A stretch of 64,000 nt of DNA, from assembly GCA_030762175.1 (NCBI GenBank), contig CM060830.1, positions 50,305,001 to 50,369,000 of the forward strand, in the 5' to 3' direction. Positions 33,371 to 45,805 of this stretch are shown in pieces; within the stretch, counting starts at the first letter, position 1; every line of letters starts with the position of its first letter. The stretch is from Metallyticus violacea. Taxonomy: Eukaryota > Arthropoda > Insecta > Mantodea > Metallyticidae. The notes beneath the pieces are model-generated. The model was not told where the DNA came from, ran no database searches, and was given only the letters and a program-made list of their open reading frames with translations. The translations under genes and the position numbers were made by a program.

Positions 33371-35031
33371 AAAATTTTGACATTTAAGGCTTTTCCATAA
33401 TAAAACTGGAGTTAAAAACAATCAACTATGTTGAACACCTATGCATTCAAAATTAGAGTTCTGCAAATCTTTCTGATAGATGCAAACGTTCTGTTTCTTG
33501 CTAAATATAGAAGAAAATACTTTCAGATTGCAACAAAAGGCATATGTTATCATTCTTTATTGTAAGGAAAAACTTATGTTCTAATTATTAATGTTATGAT
33601 TTTATGAAGTTTATTTATGAAGTTCATTAATCTGTCACTGATGTATAAATGTAGGTTTTCTCCTATGTTGCTAACGTTTTAGATCCTTGTAGATTTTAAT
33701 AATTTTGTTTTTTTTAACTGTCGTGGTTTTCTGTCCAGAAATGAGACGCTACTGCTGATTTCCATATCTGTATATTTTATGTTTCTGAAATGTTCTGTTA
33801 ACTGTGTGCCTATGTTTTTCTTTGTTTTTCCAATACAGACTTTTTCACATTCTGTACAATTTATTTGGTAAATACCGGCTTTTTTCTACAGTGAAATACT
33901 GTCATTAATATTGTCATTCGGAAATTTTTAACATTAAATCTGTTTATAGATACCAATCTGATATTAAAATGTTTTAGAATATTTTGAAATTTTTGCTTAG
34001 CCCATGGATGATATATGAATTTTTTAAAAATGATCTTATCTTTACCTGTAGAAAGTGTTGTGGTTTCTTTAATAAGTTTCTGCCTCTTGAGCTTCTGTAC
34101 TTTTATGTAAACTAGTTTTTTGCCTAATCCATTTTTAATAATTCTTCTTTCCATTTTTATTCTTTAGAGTATTCTGTAGAATAACTAGCCTGTGTGTTAA
34201 GCTGCTGATTACTGCATGTTTGTGTGTTTTGAGGCTAAATCCGTCAGCTTTGGTGTGATTGTCTGCATGCATGTTCCTTCTGTATACTCCAAATTCTAGG
34301 TTGATGTTTTATTATTTTAATGTCCAAGAATGATAACATGTTATCTGTTTCTGTTTTGTATGTGAATGATATGCTTTTATCTTGTATATTCAGAAGTCAG
34401 TTTTTCATTAGTTATGGCAAATATATCATCACTTTATCTGTACCAGATTTTAAATATGTATGGGAATACTGAGTTGGTGTGTGATTCAAATCTGCTCATA
34501 AAGAGGTTAGCTAGAAATGGAGATAAGGGGCTGCTCATAGTAAGTCCCGATTCTTGTTTATAGAATCTGCCCTTGAATGAAAAATAGGATGATTTATACA
34601 AATTTAATTGAGTTTTATGCATTCCTTTATGTGTGCATTATTAATTCCATTTGCTCTTAGCCAATTATGTAGATAAGTTAGAAGTTTATCTTTAGGTAAA
34701 CAACGATTCTGGAAAAATATTAATGTTAGAAGGTTGTAATTTTATATCCTTAATTTTTTCTATTAGCTGAAATTAATTTTTATTCTCCACCTTTGAAATT
34801 TTGGTAGTGTCCTGAATCTATTAGCTAGCCATTTTGTTAAATAGTATGAAGGTATGTTGATATTGTTAAATAAACAAATAAATGTGTAGTGTATCCTAGC
34901 TATCATTCTCAAAATTCTGACTTTTAAATCTTTTCTGTAATAAAACTAGGTTAAAAACAACAATCATCAATGTTGAACACCTATGCTTTCACAATGGAAG
35001 TTCTGCAAATCTATCATTCTGTTTCTTGTTA
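33371..35031 (-). mobile_element. PLE between direct repeats
   Basis: Minus-strand pieces of reverse transcriptase (YKQESGLTMSSPLSPFLANL, then IFKIWYRYSDDIF, the D-D motif) are followed by a connector and GIY-YIG (NCTECEKVCIGKTKKNIG, TEHFRNIKYTDMEIS). The whole is flanked by direct repeats of about 130 bp, 33371-33510 and 34911-35031, sharing TAATAAAACT, TTAAAAACAA, TGTTGAACACCTATGC, AGTTCTGCAAATCT and TTCTGTTTCTTG. Such flanking repeats match the pseudo-LTRs described for Penelope elements. Several frame breaks. Confidence 0.8.
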
Positions 35032-36660
35032 AGAATACTGGACTTGAGAATTAGTCCAAAAGTCATCAATGAGTGAAAGATGCCAGCAAAATGCTGCTGT
35101 TGTTTAACATGCATATTTGTTTATCACTCTTAACAAACTTAAGCTAACTTACACGCCACACAAAGAAATTAACTTAAGGAATGTAATGCCATTCAGGTAC
35201 CTCCATTATGCATGTAATGCAGTGTTTGCTATTTAAAAACTACAGGGTGCAGAAAAAATAAGCTCAAAGAATTCACAACTAAAAAGGGCATTTGATGCTA
35301 ATTATTTGAAAATGGAAGAATGATCTTAGATACTTCAATATGGATCAACATCATAGCTATGTTACAGTGTGTTCATAGCCAGTCAAATTTAAGCCAGTGT
35401 TCAATAGTGGAGACACAGTCATAGGCAGGCTGATTTCAATCTAACCAGTCACACATTATCACTTGTATAGGTCTTTATAAAATATTAAGATATTTTGTAA
35501 ACTACAATAGGTATTAGCACTTCAAAATACAGTAGATATGTTTTATGGACCATTACTGTACTTCAATTGATTCATTACAGCATATGATGTACTGATGCTT
35601 TGTATTTGAGAGAAACAGAGGGAGGTATAAATTTATAGTATGCCAATGTATAGAGCTCTCCAAAATGATTGCCGGAATATAAAAAATCACTGCAATAGGT
35701 AAATTGAGATAGGTGTACAAATGTTTTATTGCATAATGAAAATAAAAAGAAATATTTTTACATGCATTTCCATGTGTGCATTCTTTATCACTCTGCAGAT
35801 ATCAACACAATAGTCCATTTCTTCTTACATACACCTTAGCATGTACCTGGGAGTTTTAAAAGGCGGTTCTGATACACATCTTCACATTCAGAATAATCAA
35901 AAGTAGAGGAAGGAGAAAAACCTAGTCCTTCACATTAACTCCATAGAAAAACATTGCAAAGTATTAAGTCAGGTGAAACACAGGAATATCTGATCATCCT
36001 CAGTCCTGCATCCAATGTATAGCCGCAGCAAGTGCTGGTTTAAAATTCCCTGAGCTTCTGATGGAAATGAGGTACACTGTTTTTTTGTTGCAGTCTTCAT
36101 TTAGCTGTGATAACAATCATTCATTGATCATATCTCTGTTACTGTCCTTTTGACAAAGAAAAATAGGTCAAATATCTTTACCTTGGAAACAGTACAGAAC
36201 ACATTAACTTGTGGAGAATGTTGCTTTCAATGTAACAATGGAGATTTTTGTCCCCCATTTGGAACATCTTGTTTTTTTACTTTTCAACTTAAAAGGTTGA
36301 TTCATCATTAAAACCAGCACGTTCCATTTGCTGCAGCATTACAGTGCAAAATGCCTTCCATTGGTGCTCATCAAGATGTGTTTAATTGATGCAGTACAAG
36401 ACAATGAGGCTTCATCTTAAATACTTTTGTAACACACACCAAATTGCACTTTGTGGTATACCCAGTCGTTGCTATCTCTTATAGTTGATTTCCTAGGGGT
36501 GTATTGGTAAGCCTCTGACCTAGTCCAATGTTTCCTCTAACACAGAGAGAGACCTGCCACTTTTTCCTTCGCATAAGCACCCTGTCTCCAAAAACTGTGC
36601 ATACCATCTGCAAATGAAATTGTCTGGGGATGATCTTTTCCAAATTCTACGTGGAAGTTT

Positions 36661-36952
36661 TTTTTTTTTATTTATTTATTTACGGATGCTCTTTAACATC
36701 TCAGGTCATCAGCATCCCATTCAACTCAGGGCGTGAAACGGCCGACAAATTTTGCTCAGAGGCCTCTCTTTCAGGCTTGAGGTTCTTTATCATGCCATAA
36801 ATGTACGACATGGGACCCACAGCTTTACTTCCCTTCCAAAGGAAGCCATACTTAGAATTTTTACGCCCGAAAAAATCCATCGGTCCTGGCCGGGTTCGAA
36901 CCAATCTTAGGTGTAGGAGGCAAGTATGGTAACTACTACACCACCAGGACCG
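36661..36952 (-). repeat. SINE-A copy (minus) with target duplication
   Basis: Reverse-oriented full-length copy with its A/T-rich tail at the left and head CCACCAGGACC at the right. Flanks CTACGTGGAAGT (36649-36660) and CTATGCGGAAGT (36953-36964) match at 10 of 12 positions, consistent with an aged target-site duplication. It sits inside the 35.6-kb transposon. Confidence 0.85.
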
Positions 36953-37007
36953 ACTATGCGGAAGTGATACCAGACAATGGTAATGGAGTAAAATTGATGA
37001 TATATGA

Positions 37008-37062
37008 CTTTTTTAATGGTGTTTAACACCTCTTTTTACTACTTAGGCACTACAGGTGGTAT
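37008..37062 (-). repeat. SINE-B 3' end fragment
   Basis: Reverse complement ACCTGTAGTGCCTAAGTAGT followed by AAAAAGAGGTGTTAAACACC is the tail of SINE-B. Only about 55 bp remain. Confidence 0.65.
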
Positions 37063-37562
37063 ATATATATATGACAGTACAAAATCCCTTCTACTTATTG
37101 TTCACTGCCATGTTGCAAATGCTGACATCTGACTACAAAAACTGTAACTACTAATGGTGTGTAGTAAAGAATGAAAACTTGAAAGTTTCTCTATCCATCT
37201 AATCAAGGATAATATCACAAGCTCAATTCATTATGCATACAATACTCACAAAACCTTAAATTTTGGAAAGCTCTGTATTTTTAGCCCTCTTAACCTCTAT
37301 ATACACATTTGGATGCTTTGGAGTTCATACCTGAAGCACCACTATGAAGTGTCGGAGATCATTTGTTCCTTTTCTTGAGTTGCACATTTTTTTACCTCCT
37401 TTCTAATTGTAAATTTTTGAACATATTTATTCTGCATCCTGTATAGATACATTATTCAATATCAGAAATTTATATATGTGCTATTGTGAAAATTGAAGTT
37501 AAATGCTGCACTGGTATATAGTTAGGAACCCAAAATTTGATGCAGTACTAAAAATTACTTAC

Positions 37563-37670
37563 CCCTGATGTTAGAACATGATCTTTGAATTCTTCCATTA
37601 TAGTATTGGATACTGTCATGTCTTTGAACATGCCTTCCAATTTGGAAGTAAACTGACAGCCACATTCGGT
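37563..37670 (-). CDS. Cul3: Cul3 exon: [18 protein letters not shown]
   Basis: 108 nt, 36 codons, phase 0 at both ends. The acceptor is gtttacag|ACC and the donor is GGG|GTAAGT. It encodes [18 protein letters not shown] followed by [18 protein letters not shown], a short and highly conserved cullin-3 segment. The exon is isolated between a 17.3-kb and a 4.3-kb intron. Confidence 0.96.
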
Positions 37671-37679
37671 CTGTAAACA

Positions 37680-38639
37680 TGAAAATAACATTCCTTTCTT
37701 AGTAATAACCAATCCAAATATAAACAAAACTTAATATTCATTACTCATTATTTTCTTTTAATGCTTAAAAAGGAGCATATGCATATAATAAAAATGAAAA
37801 ATAAAGTAACTCTTGGAGCAATGTAACTAAAATAACATGAACTAGAGATGCAATAACAGTTCCTGTTCTTCAAAGGTAAATGACAAGTAAGTCTAGCTCA
37901 GTCTAGTCTAGTGAGACTAAGTAAATGTACTGTATGTTTTAAGTATAATAAGTGTCTGACATTTATAAAGCCAAGAAAGATTGATCATTCCCAATGCAAA
38001 AATTTGAGATGCAGCCAAATGAAAAGTTTGTCATGCAGGAGCTGCATAAACTAAGCGAATTCCTCACCAAAAGAGGAATTATTAATATCACAAAAGAGAA
38101 AGTACATTTTCAGAATTATTATAATTAAGATTAAACACAATTAATGATATACAATTAATTAAATGAAATATATGACCCATGATAGACAAAGCATTACTGT
38201 GTGGGTATTTTAAATGTAACCACGTTTATGAACTTACCCTTTGATATCTTTACATAGACTAAAATAGAGTAAAATAACAGAAATTTTGAGTTACATTGTG
38301 TATTTTAGAACACGTTCATATGCTTCAATAAAACAAAAACATGTTACTATTTAAAAACAATTTTGATGTACTAAGCAAAGAACAATCTAAAGTTTCATAG
38401 ATTTTCATTGCCTTTGAAATTTAATTTAAATGTTATTGTTAAAAGCATGCAACACAAATATTTTCTTAAGGTTATTACAAAACTCTCTTGAACACAAATA
38501 TAATTCTCTAACATCTTTTAGATTAATATTTCACATTTACTATCTTCATGACTGTTTACGTTAAATATAAAACATATGCGCAGTTATAAATACAGTTTAT
38601 AGCCTGAATTGATTTCTCATGTTATTTTAAAACAATATT
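37680..38639. other. Intron sequence, no feature
   Basis: AT-rich start of the 17.3-kb Cul3 intron. Apart from a short CTAGTCTAGT cluster near 37895-37915, nothing could be supported. Confidence 0.4.
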
Positions 38640-40470
38640 TAAAATAAAAATTAAAGCAAGAGTACTTTTAAAATTTTGGTTTTCAAGTATATCATGTTCC
38701 TAATAGTTCAATTTCCCTAATTTTCAGAAGCTATTTTTCTTATTAATTAAAATGGTATATACCACTAGAGCAATTTTTAAATTTTGGGTTTCAGGTATAC
38801 AACCACTCCTAATGCCCCGATTTCAATGATTTTCAGGAACTATTTTTCTTATTTTATTTACATAGTATATGAAGTTTTATTGCAAAAAAGCAAACTGTGC
38901 CACTAAAGAAATTTAAAATTTTGGGTTTCAGGTAAACCCACATTCCTAATAATCTATGCTGATGATCTGAGATGTTAAACCTAATAATCATATTTCTCTG
39001 ATTTCAGAAACTATTTTTTTTATTCTATTTAAATGGTATATAAGGAGTTTCATTGTGATAAAACATATTTTAATACCACTAGAGTAATTTTTACATTTTG
39101 GGAAGCAGACTAAACTCTTCCCCCTCTTTCTAATAGTCTAATTTCACTGATATTTATTTTATTTAAATGGTATATACTGAGTTTCATTGCCAAACAAATA
39201 TTAATGCCACTAGAGGGTTTGGGGAACCTCCCTCCATAGATCCAATCTCACTGATTTTCAGAAACCATTTTTCTTATTTTATTTCATTGGTATATGAAGT
39301 AAAATTTAAAAAAATTTAAATTGCGGCTGTTAGAGTGATTTTTAAAATTTTATTTAACTCCCGCTTTTCAGGTAATCGCCACTTCCAATAATCTGACAAT
39401 TTTCAAAACTATTTTTCTTTTTCGATATAAATGATATATGCCGAGTGGTATTGTGAAAAATAATTATTGTTGCTGCAAGGGCGAGTTCTAAATTTTGGGT
39501 TTCAGGTAACCTCCCTTCCTAATGGCCTGATTTCCAATATTTTCAGAAACTATTTTCCTTATTTTATTTAAATGGCATATAGGGAGTTTTGCTGTGAAAA
39601 CACACATTAATGCAACTAGAGCAATTTTTAAATTCTGGGGTGGTGGCAACTACCCCCACTCCTAAAACTCAATTTCAATGATTTTCAGCAACTATTTTTC
39701 TCTCTCTCTTCTTTTATTTAAGTGGTATATAGGGAGTTTTGGTGAGAAACAAATATTAATGCTGCTAGAGCGATACTAGTGGGGTACCCCGTCCTCCTGC
39801 TAATTGTCCCATTTCACCGATTTTCAGAAACTATTTTTCTTATTTATTTCAATAGCATATATCAAGTTTGCTTTAAAATAAAATTCAAAACTGCAGCAGT
39901 TAGGTTGATTTTTAAAATTTTGATTTAACCCCCACTAGTTTTTCTGGTAACTCTCCACTACCAATAATCTGATAATTGTCAAAATCTATTTTTCTTATTT
40001 GATTTAAATGGTATAGGCCAAGCTTTTTTTGTGAAAAAATTATTGGTGCTGCTAGAGTGATTTTGAAATTTTGGGTTTCAGTTAACTTTCCTTATACTTT
40101 TCTTATTCTATTTAAATGGCTTACACAGAGTTTCGTTGCTAAAAAGCATATATTAATGCCGCTGGAGCAATTTTTAAATGTTGGGGTGCAGGCAACCCCC
40201 CCCCCCCAATAGTCCGATTTCACTGATTTTTGGAAATTATTTTTCATATTTTATTTCAATGACATATACCAAGTTTTATTTTAAAAAAAATTAAAATTGC
40301 AGCCTCTAAAGTGATTTTAAAATTTTGCTTTAACCCCCAGTTTTTCAGGTACATCCACACTCCTAATGGCTGATTGCCATGATTTTCGAAAACTGCTTTT
40401 ATCCATTTATTTTGTAGAAGTTTACTGAGTTTTGTTGAGATAAAGCAAAAATTGCGACTGTTAGAGCATT
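38640..40470. repeat. Diverged minisatellite array, about 13 units of about 140 bp
   Basis: A recurring block runs: GATTTTCAGAAACTATTTTTCTTATTTTATTTAAATGG (in pieces), TATATAGGGAGTTTTG, GTGAAAAA, ATTAATGCCACTAGAGCAAT, TTTTAAATTTTGGG, TTTCAGGTAACC, CCC.CTCCTAATAGTC. CTATTTTTCT-like words occur near 38730, 38842, 39011, 39268, 39412, 39550, 39690, 39832, 39990, 40100, 40232 and 40396. Units differ by substitutions and indels, so the array is old. Confidence 0.8.
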
Positions 40471-42137
40471 AACACATTTTATATATATATATAGACAAAA
40501 AATTACACTGTTTTATATTTGTGTTGTCTTTTTTGGTGCCTAGTAGATTCTATCGATGCAGATTTGGATAGATTAGTAAAAAAAATTTTCACTGGTACAA
40601 CCACAATAGCTTACATTCCTTCAGAATGCGCTAAAAAATAAGTCTTTCATGGATAGGGCTGCAATAGTTTCATTCCTTTGGAATTTGCTAAAACTGGTAG
40701 CAGAATTTATTCTTGAGAACAACTGAATTCATTTTAATTATATCTATTAATATTTATGAAAGAAAGCAAATTTTAAGTTCTTCACAGGAAATATACCATT
40801 ACAAAGAAGACCTAACTACTTTAAAACTTTTAAAACTAAAAAGTGAAAATTGGTAATCTTTTTGTGCCATTTTCCAAGAATTATACAAGGTTCACTTTAA
40901 GCTATAAAGATGAACCACTCTACTAGCCACCAAAATCCCTACAATATTGTAATGACAATAATAAAACATTACTTGAAATAGTTACAATCATTAAAATCTA
41001 CTGTATATAACTGATTTTGAGCTCTGGGCAAGAGATGTACATGGAACATTAATCCATTTAAAATTAATTTTGCAGTTAAACCCCAAAGGCATTGTAAATT
41101 CTAAGCACTAAAACCAGAATGAAGTTAATATTGGTGCTGGGCAGTAGACAATAGATGAAAAAGGTACAATAGGTCACAAGCTGCATGCTACTTTCTCCCC
41201 TTATGCTTGTCACTCATCAGTTCTTTTTATCTGCCAGGCAGTGGCTAATAGCTTGCTTCTTCTATATTGACCTAGTTTGAGAGTACCTATGTTCAGTGCT
41301 TAAGAATTCTGGTGCCTATTTTTGACTATTCACAAGATCTCATTGCATTTACATAACTCTGAATTATGAAACATTTCTTGCTCAAAGTATCTTGAATTAA
41401 AAACATTTAATACACACTTACTTAAAATGCTCATAATATTAACCAACATATTTTCACAAGGTAGGTAAATCATACCTTGCAATTTTAACAAATAACTGGG
41501 CTTAAAATTTTGTAATTAGGATATAAATAAATGGTTTTTAATTGGGTAGGTTGGTTGCCGGCTTAGTGCTAGGATGGGGTGAAACTGCTGCAATTGATGA
41601 AAAGAAGAATCTATAAAATGACTTTTTCGGCCCAAATGATAAAGAAGAAAAAGATAATTTCAAGCAGTACAGCTAAGAAACATTTTAAAAAAGCTACATT
41701 CAAGATCTAGGTCCCATGCAGCAACAACACACTTCATGAGCAAAAATACATTATTTGTTTGAAAAATGCATTCTCTTTAAGATGTATTTTCTATCACCTC
41801 AGTGGGTGAAAGGAATTGCTGAAAATTAATTTATATTAAATTATGCTACTTTTCATCCTTCAACAGTAAATACTTTTCAACTAGGTTTTCATTATGAAAT
41901 AGCATTTACTTAGGAATGCATACAAAGGCTTAAGTTTAATAGGCTATGATATGCTCCTTTTTTCACAATTGGTTAAAAAAAATTATAAGAAATCATGAGA
42001 GCCAGGTAACCGAGCATGATGAATCCTTAGGAACATTCTAGATACTGCATGTTATGTGGAGATGTCATCTGAGAAACTTACAAAAAGTAAGACAGACTAG
42101 ACAAGAATTAGATATTTAATAAAAGATTATAACTCCT
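40471..42137. other. Intron sequence, no feature
   Basis: AT-rich. A TA microsatellite of about 7 units lies at 40481-40495. No coding or repeat family was recognised. Confidence 0.4.
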
Positions 42138-42415
42138 AAGGATGGCCAAGGTTGTTAAGGTGCAGACTCACGAGTGGGAGGTCTGGAGTTGATTCCTGCC
42201 AGGATCATCCTCCCTGACTGAGTTAATTTACCAGGTTTTCTTCAGTCCTCATAAATGCCAAATTCCGGGGAGGTATCCTATAATTAGTCCTAGAACACTT
42301 CCCTCCTTAAAAAAATCCTTTCCCTATTTATCATTTCATCTCATGTATCATCAGTGTGCATCGCTTGTGATGCCTCAGCAGTAAAAAGGGGCATTAAACA
42401 CTATTAAAAAAAATA
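42138..42415 (+). repeat. SINE-B copy
   Basis: Full length: ATGGCCAAGGTTGTTAAGG, GAGTGGGAGGTCTGGAGTTG, CCATCCTCCCTGACTGA variant, CATAAATGCCAAATTCCGGG, GAGGTATCCTATAATTAGTC, GTGATGCCTCAGCAGTAAAA and GGGGCATTAAACACTATTAA. B box slightly decayed. Confidence 0.85.
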
Positions 42416-43059
42416 TATGACAATAACTTCAGAATACAGTCAGTATGTCATTTGATTGTCTTTAATTTAGTGCAATAGTAATTGAAGATTTCAAGAAACA
42501 GAAGTTGGAGTTATGCATATATGTATAAAAAATAAACAGATGGCAAAATACACAAAAAGTGCTAAAGTCCTTAGAAAGATAGTATCAATAAGCAGGTACA
42601 TTTATCATATATGAACTCTCTTTATGAGTCTATAACTATAGTTTATACACTGCTATTTTATTTTTATAAATTTCTTTTCTGTAACTAAGTATTTTCTGAT
42701 AATGATAAATCACACCAACAAATTTCAAACAAACTTCTTTAGTAGGAATGGATAAAGGATTAAATCACATTGCATTGGAGAAGAAAGTTGTACTTAATTA
42801 ATGCTTTTTATTTAGGACAGTAATAAAGGAGATTATTTGCCAATTATTATCATTTTTAAAAAATGCACATAAAACCTAACTAAAACTATAACAAAATTAA
42901 AAGAGGGAGAAAGGGGAAATATATATACACAGAATGAATCCAAACTCTATCGACAAACTTTCACAATTTGTTCAGGGATCTTTTCTGAGAGTTTATATAT
43001 ATATATAAGGAACGTATGGCCTCCAGTGGCTCATTACTGGGAAATGTCATGTTTTTGTT

Positions 43060-43755
43060 TTATAATAATTCAGCCACCTTTGTATATCCTTACTCAGAAC
43101 ATGATTGTTTCCAAACAAAACACAACATTTGTCTGTTGTAGAGTTGTTTACATTATCTACCACCAATTAATCAACTAATCATCACCTCCTGACAATTGCA
43201 ATTATTTATTTTTAAGGATAATGACCAAACATTATAAAAAGTGACATGAAAAAATCCAAATTACACTGTTTAAAACAAATGTTCAAAATGTCGACCATCA
43301 TGATTATGACAAATTTCACAGCGATGCCTCATGGACTGCTGCACATGCTCTAGCACCCCAGGAGATTGGCACACATCAAGAGCGGCTGCTACAATCCTAG
43401 CAACCAGGTCATATTAGTTTCGATACAGGAGTCACATACACTTGGCTCTTCATGTGACTCCAGAAGAAAAGGTTCATTAGTGTCAGATTTGATCACACTG
43501 GCCAGGGAATAGGACCACCAATACCAATCTATCTGTGCTGGAATTGTTCACCAAGGTATCCAAACTATATCACTAACAACATATCAAAAAGTAATGTACT
43601 GCAGGAAACAAAATCTGAGACAGAACTGAGCAGGAGTTCAAGCCTGGTGGCAGACCGCACTGAAAACATGCGCTACTATGCTCTGCTACAGCAGTGCAAA
43701 ATTGTGTTTTGTTTGGAAGTAATCATATTTAAACAGATACAAAGGCAGTTGAGTT
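43060..43755 (-). mobile_element. Deleted Tc1/mariner-like element
   Basis: Inverted ends of about 60 bp: CTTTGTATATCC..TGATTGTTTCCAAACAAAACACAA at the left, and TTGTGTTTTGTTTGGAAGTA..GATACAAAG at the right. The inside retains the transposase C-terminus on the minus strand: LVARIVAAALDVCQSPGVLE, HVQQSMRHRCEICHNHDGRH, FEHLF, typical of the DUF4817-associated transposases of arthropods. The N-terminus and first catalytic region are deleted. Length about 0.7 kb. Confidence 0.7.
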
Positions 43756-43949
43756 AAATAAAAGGAAAGCAATGAAATTATCTGGTAATGAGTCATCGAG
43801 ACCATGGGTTCCTTATATCAATACACTCAGAAAACATCCCTGGATCAACCTGCGAAAGTTTGTCGAAGTTCGGATTCACCCTTGTTTAGAAGCTACTGAC
43901 AGTGAGCAACGAATACGTTTGAATGTTAACTTACAAGTTTTTAAATTTG

Positions 43950-44613
43950 GACATGTATTGGGAACCTTTTCCCATCCTCAGCTGTTTACTGAGTGCTTGG
44001 TAATTTTAAGGTTGTCTGATATGACTGTGGCTGATTTTGATCAACATTTATTGGCTGGATTTATTAATGAATTTACCAAATATATATTTAATTTTTAATT
44101 AATTCTGCTTTTTAAAATGAAATTTTTTCTGTACAGATAGTTCTACTGGAGTAAGCATTTCTTTTATCAAAATGGCTTCTTGCTTAATTTGGTTCTGTTC
44201 CAAAAATGTGCTGCTACTGTGATTTTTCAAATTGTTTTAGCTGGATATTTCTAAAACCTTTTTCCTTTCTGATTTCCAAATTTTTGAGTATATTTGCTCA
44301 GACTGTAATTTAAAATGTATAGGAAAATAGAAATTTGGAAACCTGGAAGAAAGAACATTTTAGAAATATCTAGATAAAACAATTTGAAAAATCAGCAGTA
44401 GCATGACATTTTGGGAACACAACCATAAAATTAAACAAGAAGCCATTTTATGAAAAGAAATACACACTGCAGTGAAACTATTAATATAAAAAAAATGTTC
44501 AAAATCAGCAGTAGCATGACATTTTGGGAACACAACCATAAAATTAAACAAGAAGCCATTTTATGAAAAGAAATACACACTGCAGTGAAACTATTAATAT
44601 AAAAAAAATGTTC
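43950..44613. mobile_element. Head-to-head PLE ends with 113-bp tandem duplication
   Basis: The left part (43950-44290) is a minus-oriented PLE end with a hammerhead-like CTGAGGA, GGGAA/TTCCC, ACATGTCC. The right part (44310-44613) is inverted and codes for the GIY-YIG fragment KSAVA.HF.... A 113-bp segment is duplicated in tandem (44388-44500 and 44501-44613), nearly identical, so the duplication is recent relative to the element. Confidence 0.75.
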
Positions 44614-44779
44614 ATTTAAAAAAAATTGAGATTCACATTTCACCTTTGGCCAAATTCAGTAATTCCTATTTGAACCTACAAGATATTGACAGAAAGCAAG
44701 TCAGATGTAGCCACAACTTCATCAGACAGCCCTAAGCCAAGCAATGTAAACAGCAAGATTAATATTTAATATTTACATA

Positions 44780-45180
44780 AGAATAAGGTCGGTGCAAGAT
44801 GGGTGTACCAAATTATTTAACAGTTCAAATGCAAGTGCATTTGGAATGTTGTCGGAAGCTTTTGAATTTTTGCTGTGGTAACAATGGGGCAGCATTGAAA
44901 TCCACTGTCATGACTATAATCCTCTAGTATGATGCTCTTCCAAAATGAGAAACAGTAGAGTGGCAGAAGTAGGATAAAGCACCCTCTAGAAAAACCAAGA
45001 TCACACATCCAAGATGTACTGCAGACGAATTCTGATGATTTCAAAGAAACAAACATAATGGTTACTGGGAAATACTATGCAGTGTTTCATGACACACCAG
45101 CTCACATGGCTACTGCTACCATTTTCATACAAAGGACTACATTTCAGCACAAATTTCAGTCAAGAAATGGCAGAAGAATT
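44780..45180 (+). pseudogene. mariner transposase remnant
   Basis: Fragments: NKVGARWVYQI (WVP block), FCCGNNGAALKSTVM, NIMVTGKYYAVFHDTPAHMA (VNGEYY...HDNAPAHMA in the family; the Asp of HDNA is kept but the block has a deletion). Resembles the copy at 26345 and may belong to the same family. Confidence 0.65.
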
Positions 45181-45591
45181 AAGTTTCCCTACTATGGTTG
45201 AAAAAATTTTATTTTCTTAATCTTATTTTGATTTAAAGTAAAACCACTAAATATCATGTCATTACATTAAAACTCTCTTGAAGTTTCACAAACACTTATA
45301 AAAGTAATTTTGGGACATGTATCGTGAGGTATATTCCTCACTTTATCAACCAATCGACAACGGACGAGTCAATTTCGGTATAGTATATGTGTGTGGCTAT
45401 GTTTGCTCTGGTGGTCTGTTAATGAACTTAAACAATATGTTGTCTGCTTTCGGTATATCAAAATTCATAAGTTTATATTCATATTTTTTTATGTAGATTT
45501 TTTCCCCATATATTAAGTTCTTTTGGATGTTGAATTGTTTTTAGTAATATTATGTCCTTCTCTATTTCATGATTTTCATTCCAAAAATGTT

Positions 45592-45805
45592 TTTCAGGCA
45601 TAAAAATCCTAAGTATGGCTTCCTTTGGAAGGGAAGTAAAGCTGTAGGTCCCGTGTCATACATTTAGGGCATGAAAAAGAACCTCAAGCCTGAAAGAGAG
45701 GCCTCTGAGCAAAATCTGTCGGCTGTTTCACACCCTGAGTTGAATGGGTTGCTGATGACCTGAGATGTTAAAGAGCATCTATAAATAAATCAATTAAAAA
45801 AAAAA
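45592..45805 (+). repeat. SINE-A, 5'-truncated, with deletion of target
   Basis: Begins in the SINE body (TTCAGGCATAAAAATCC), ends GAGCATCTATAAATAAATCA plus A-run. Compared with the undisturbed inverted arm, the PLE has lost about 60 bp at the insertion point (equivalent to 48361-48421). It therefore inserted after the inverted arm had formed. Confidence 0.85.

Larger units (their letters stand above)
35640..37290 (-). mobile_element. Tc1/mariner-like element with nested SINEs
   Basis: Ends TAGAGCTCTCCAAAATGATT (left) and TTTGGAAAGCTCTGTATTTT (right) are inverse-like. Minus-strand text includes HWKAFCTVMLQQMERAGFND and ESTF, a motif of the Tc1/mariner-related transposases common in arthropods, and near the left end SECEDVYQNRLLKLPGTC. 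Most of the gene is scrambled. SINE-A (36661-36952) and a SINE-B end (37008-37062) interrupt it. Confidence 0.6.

Noticed and set aside
43772..44098. 108-codon plus-strand frame MKLSGNESSRPWVPYI...
   Set aside because: Its second half is the reverse strand of a PLE end; the first half has no recognised similarity.
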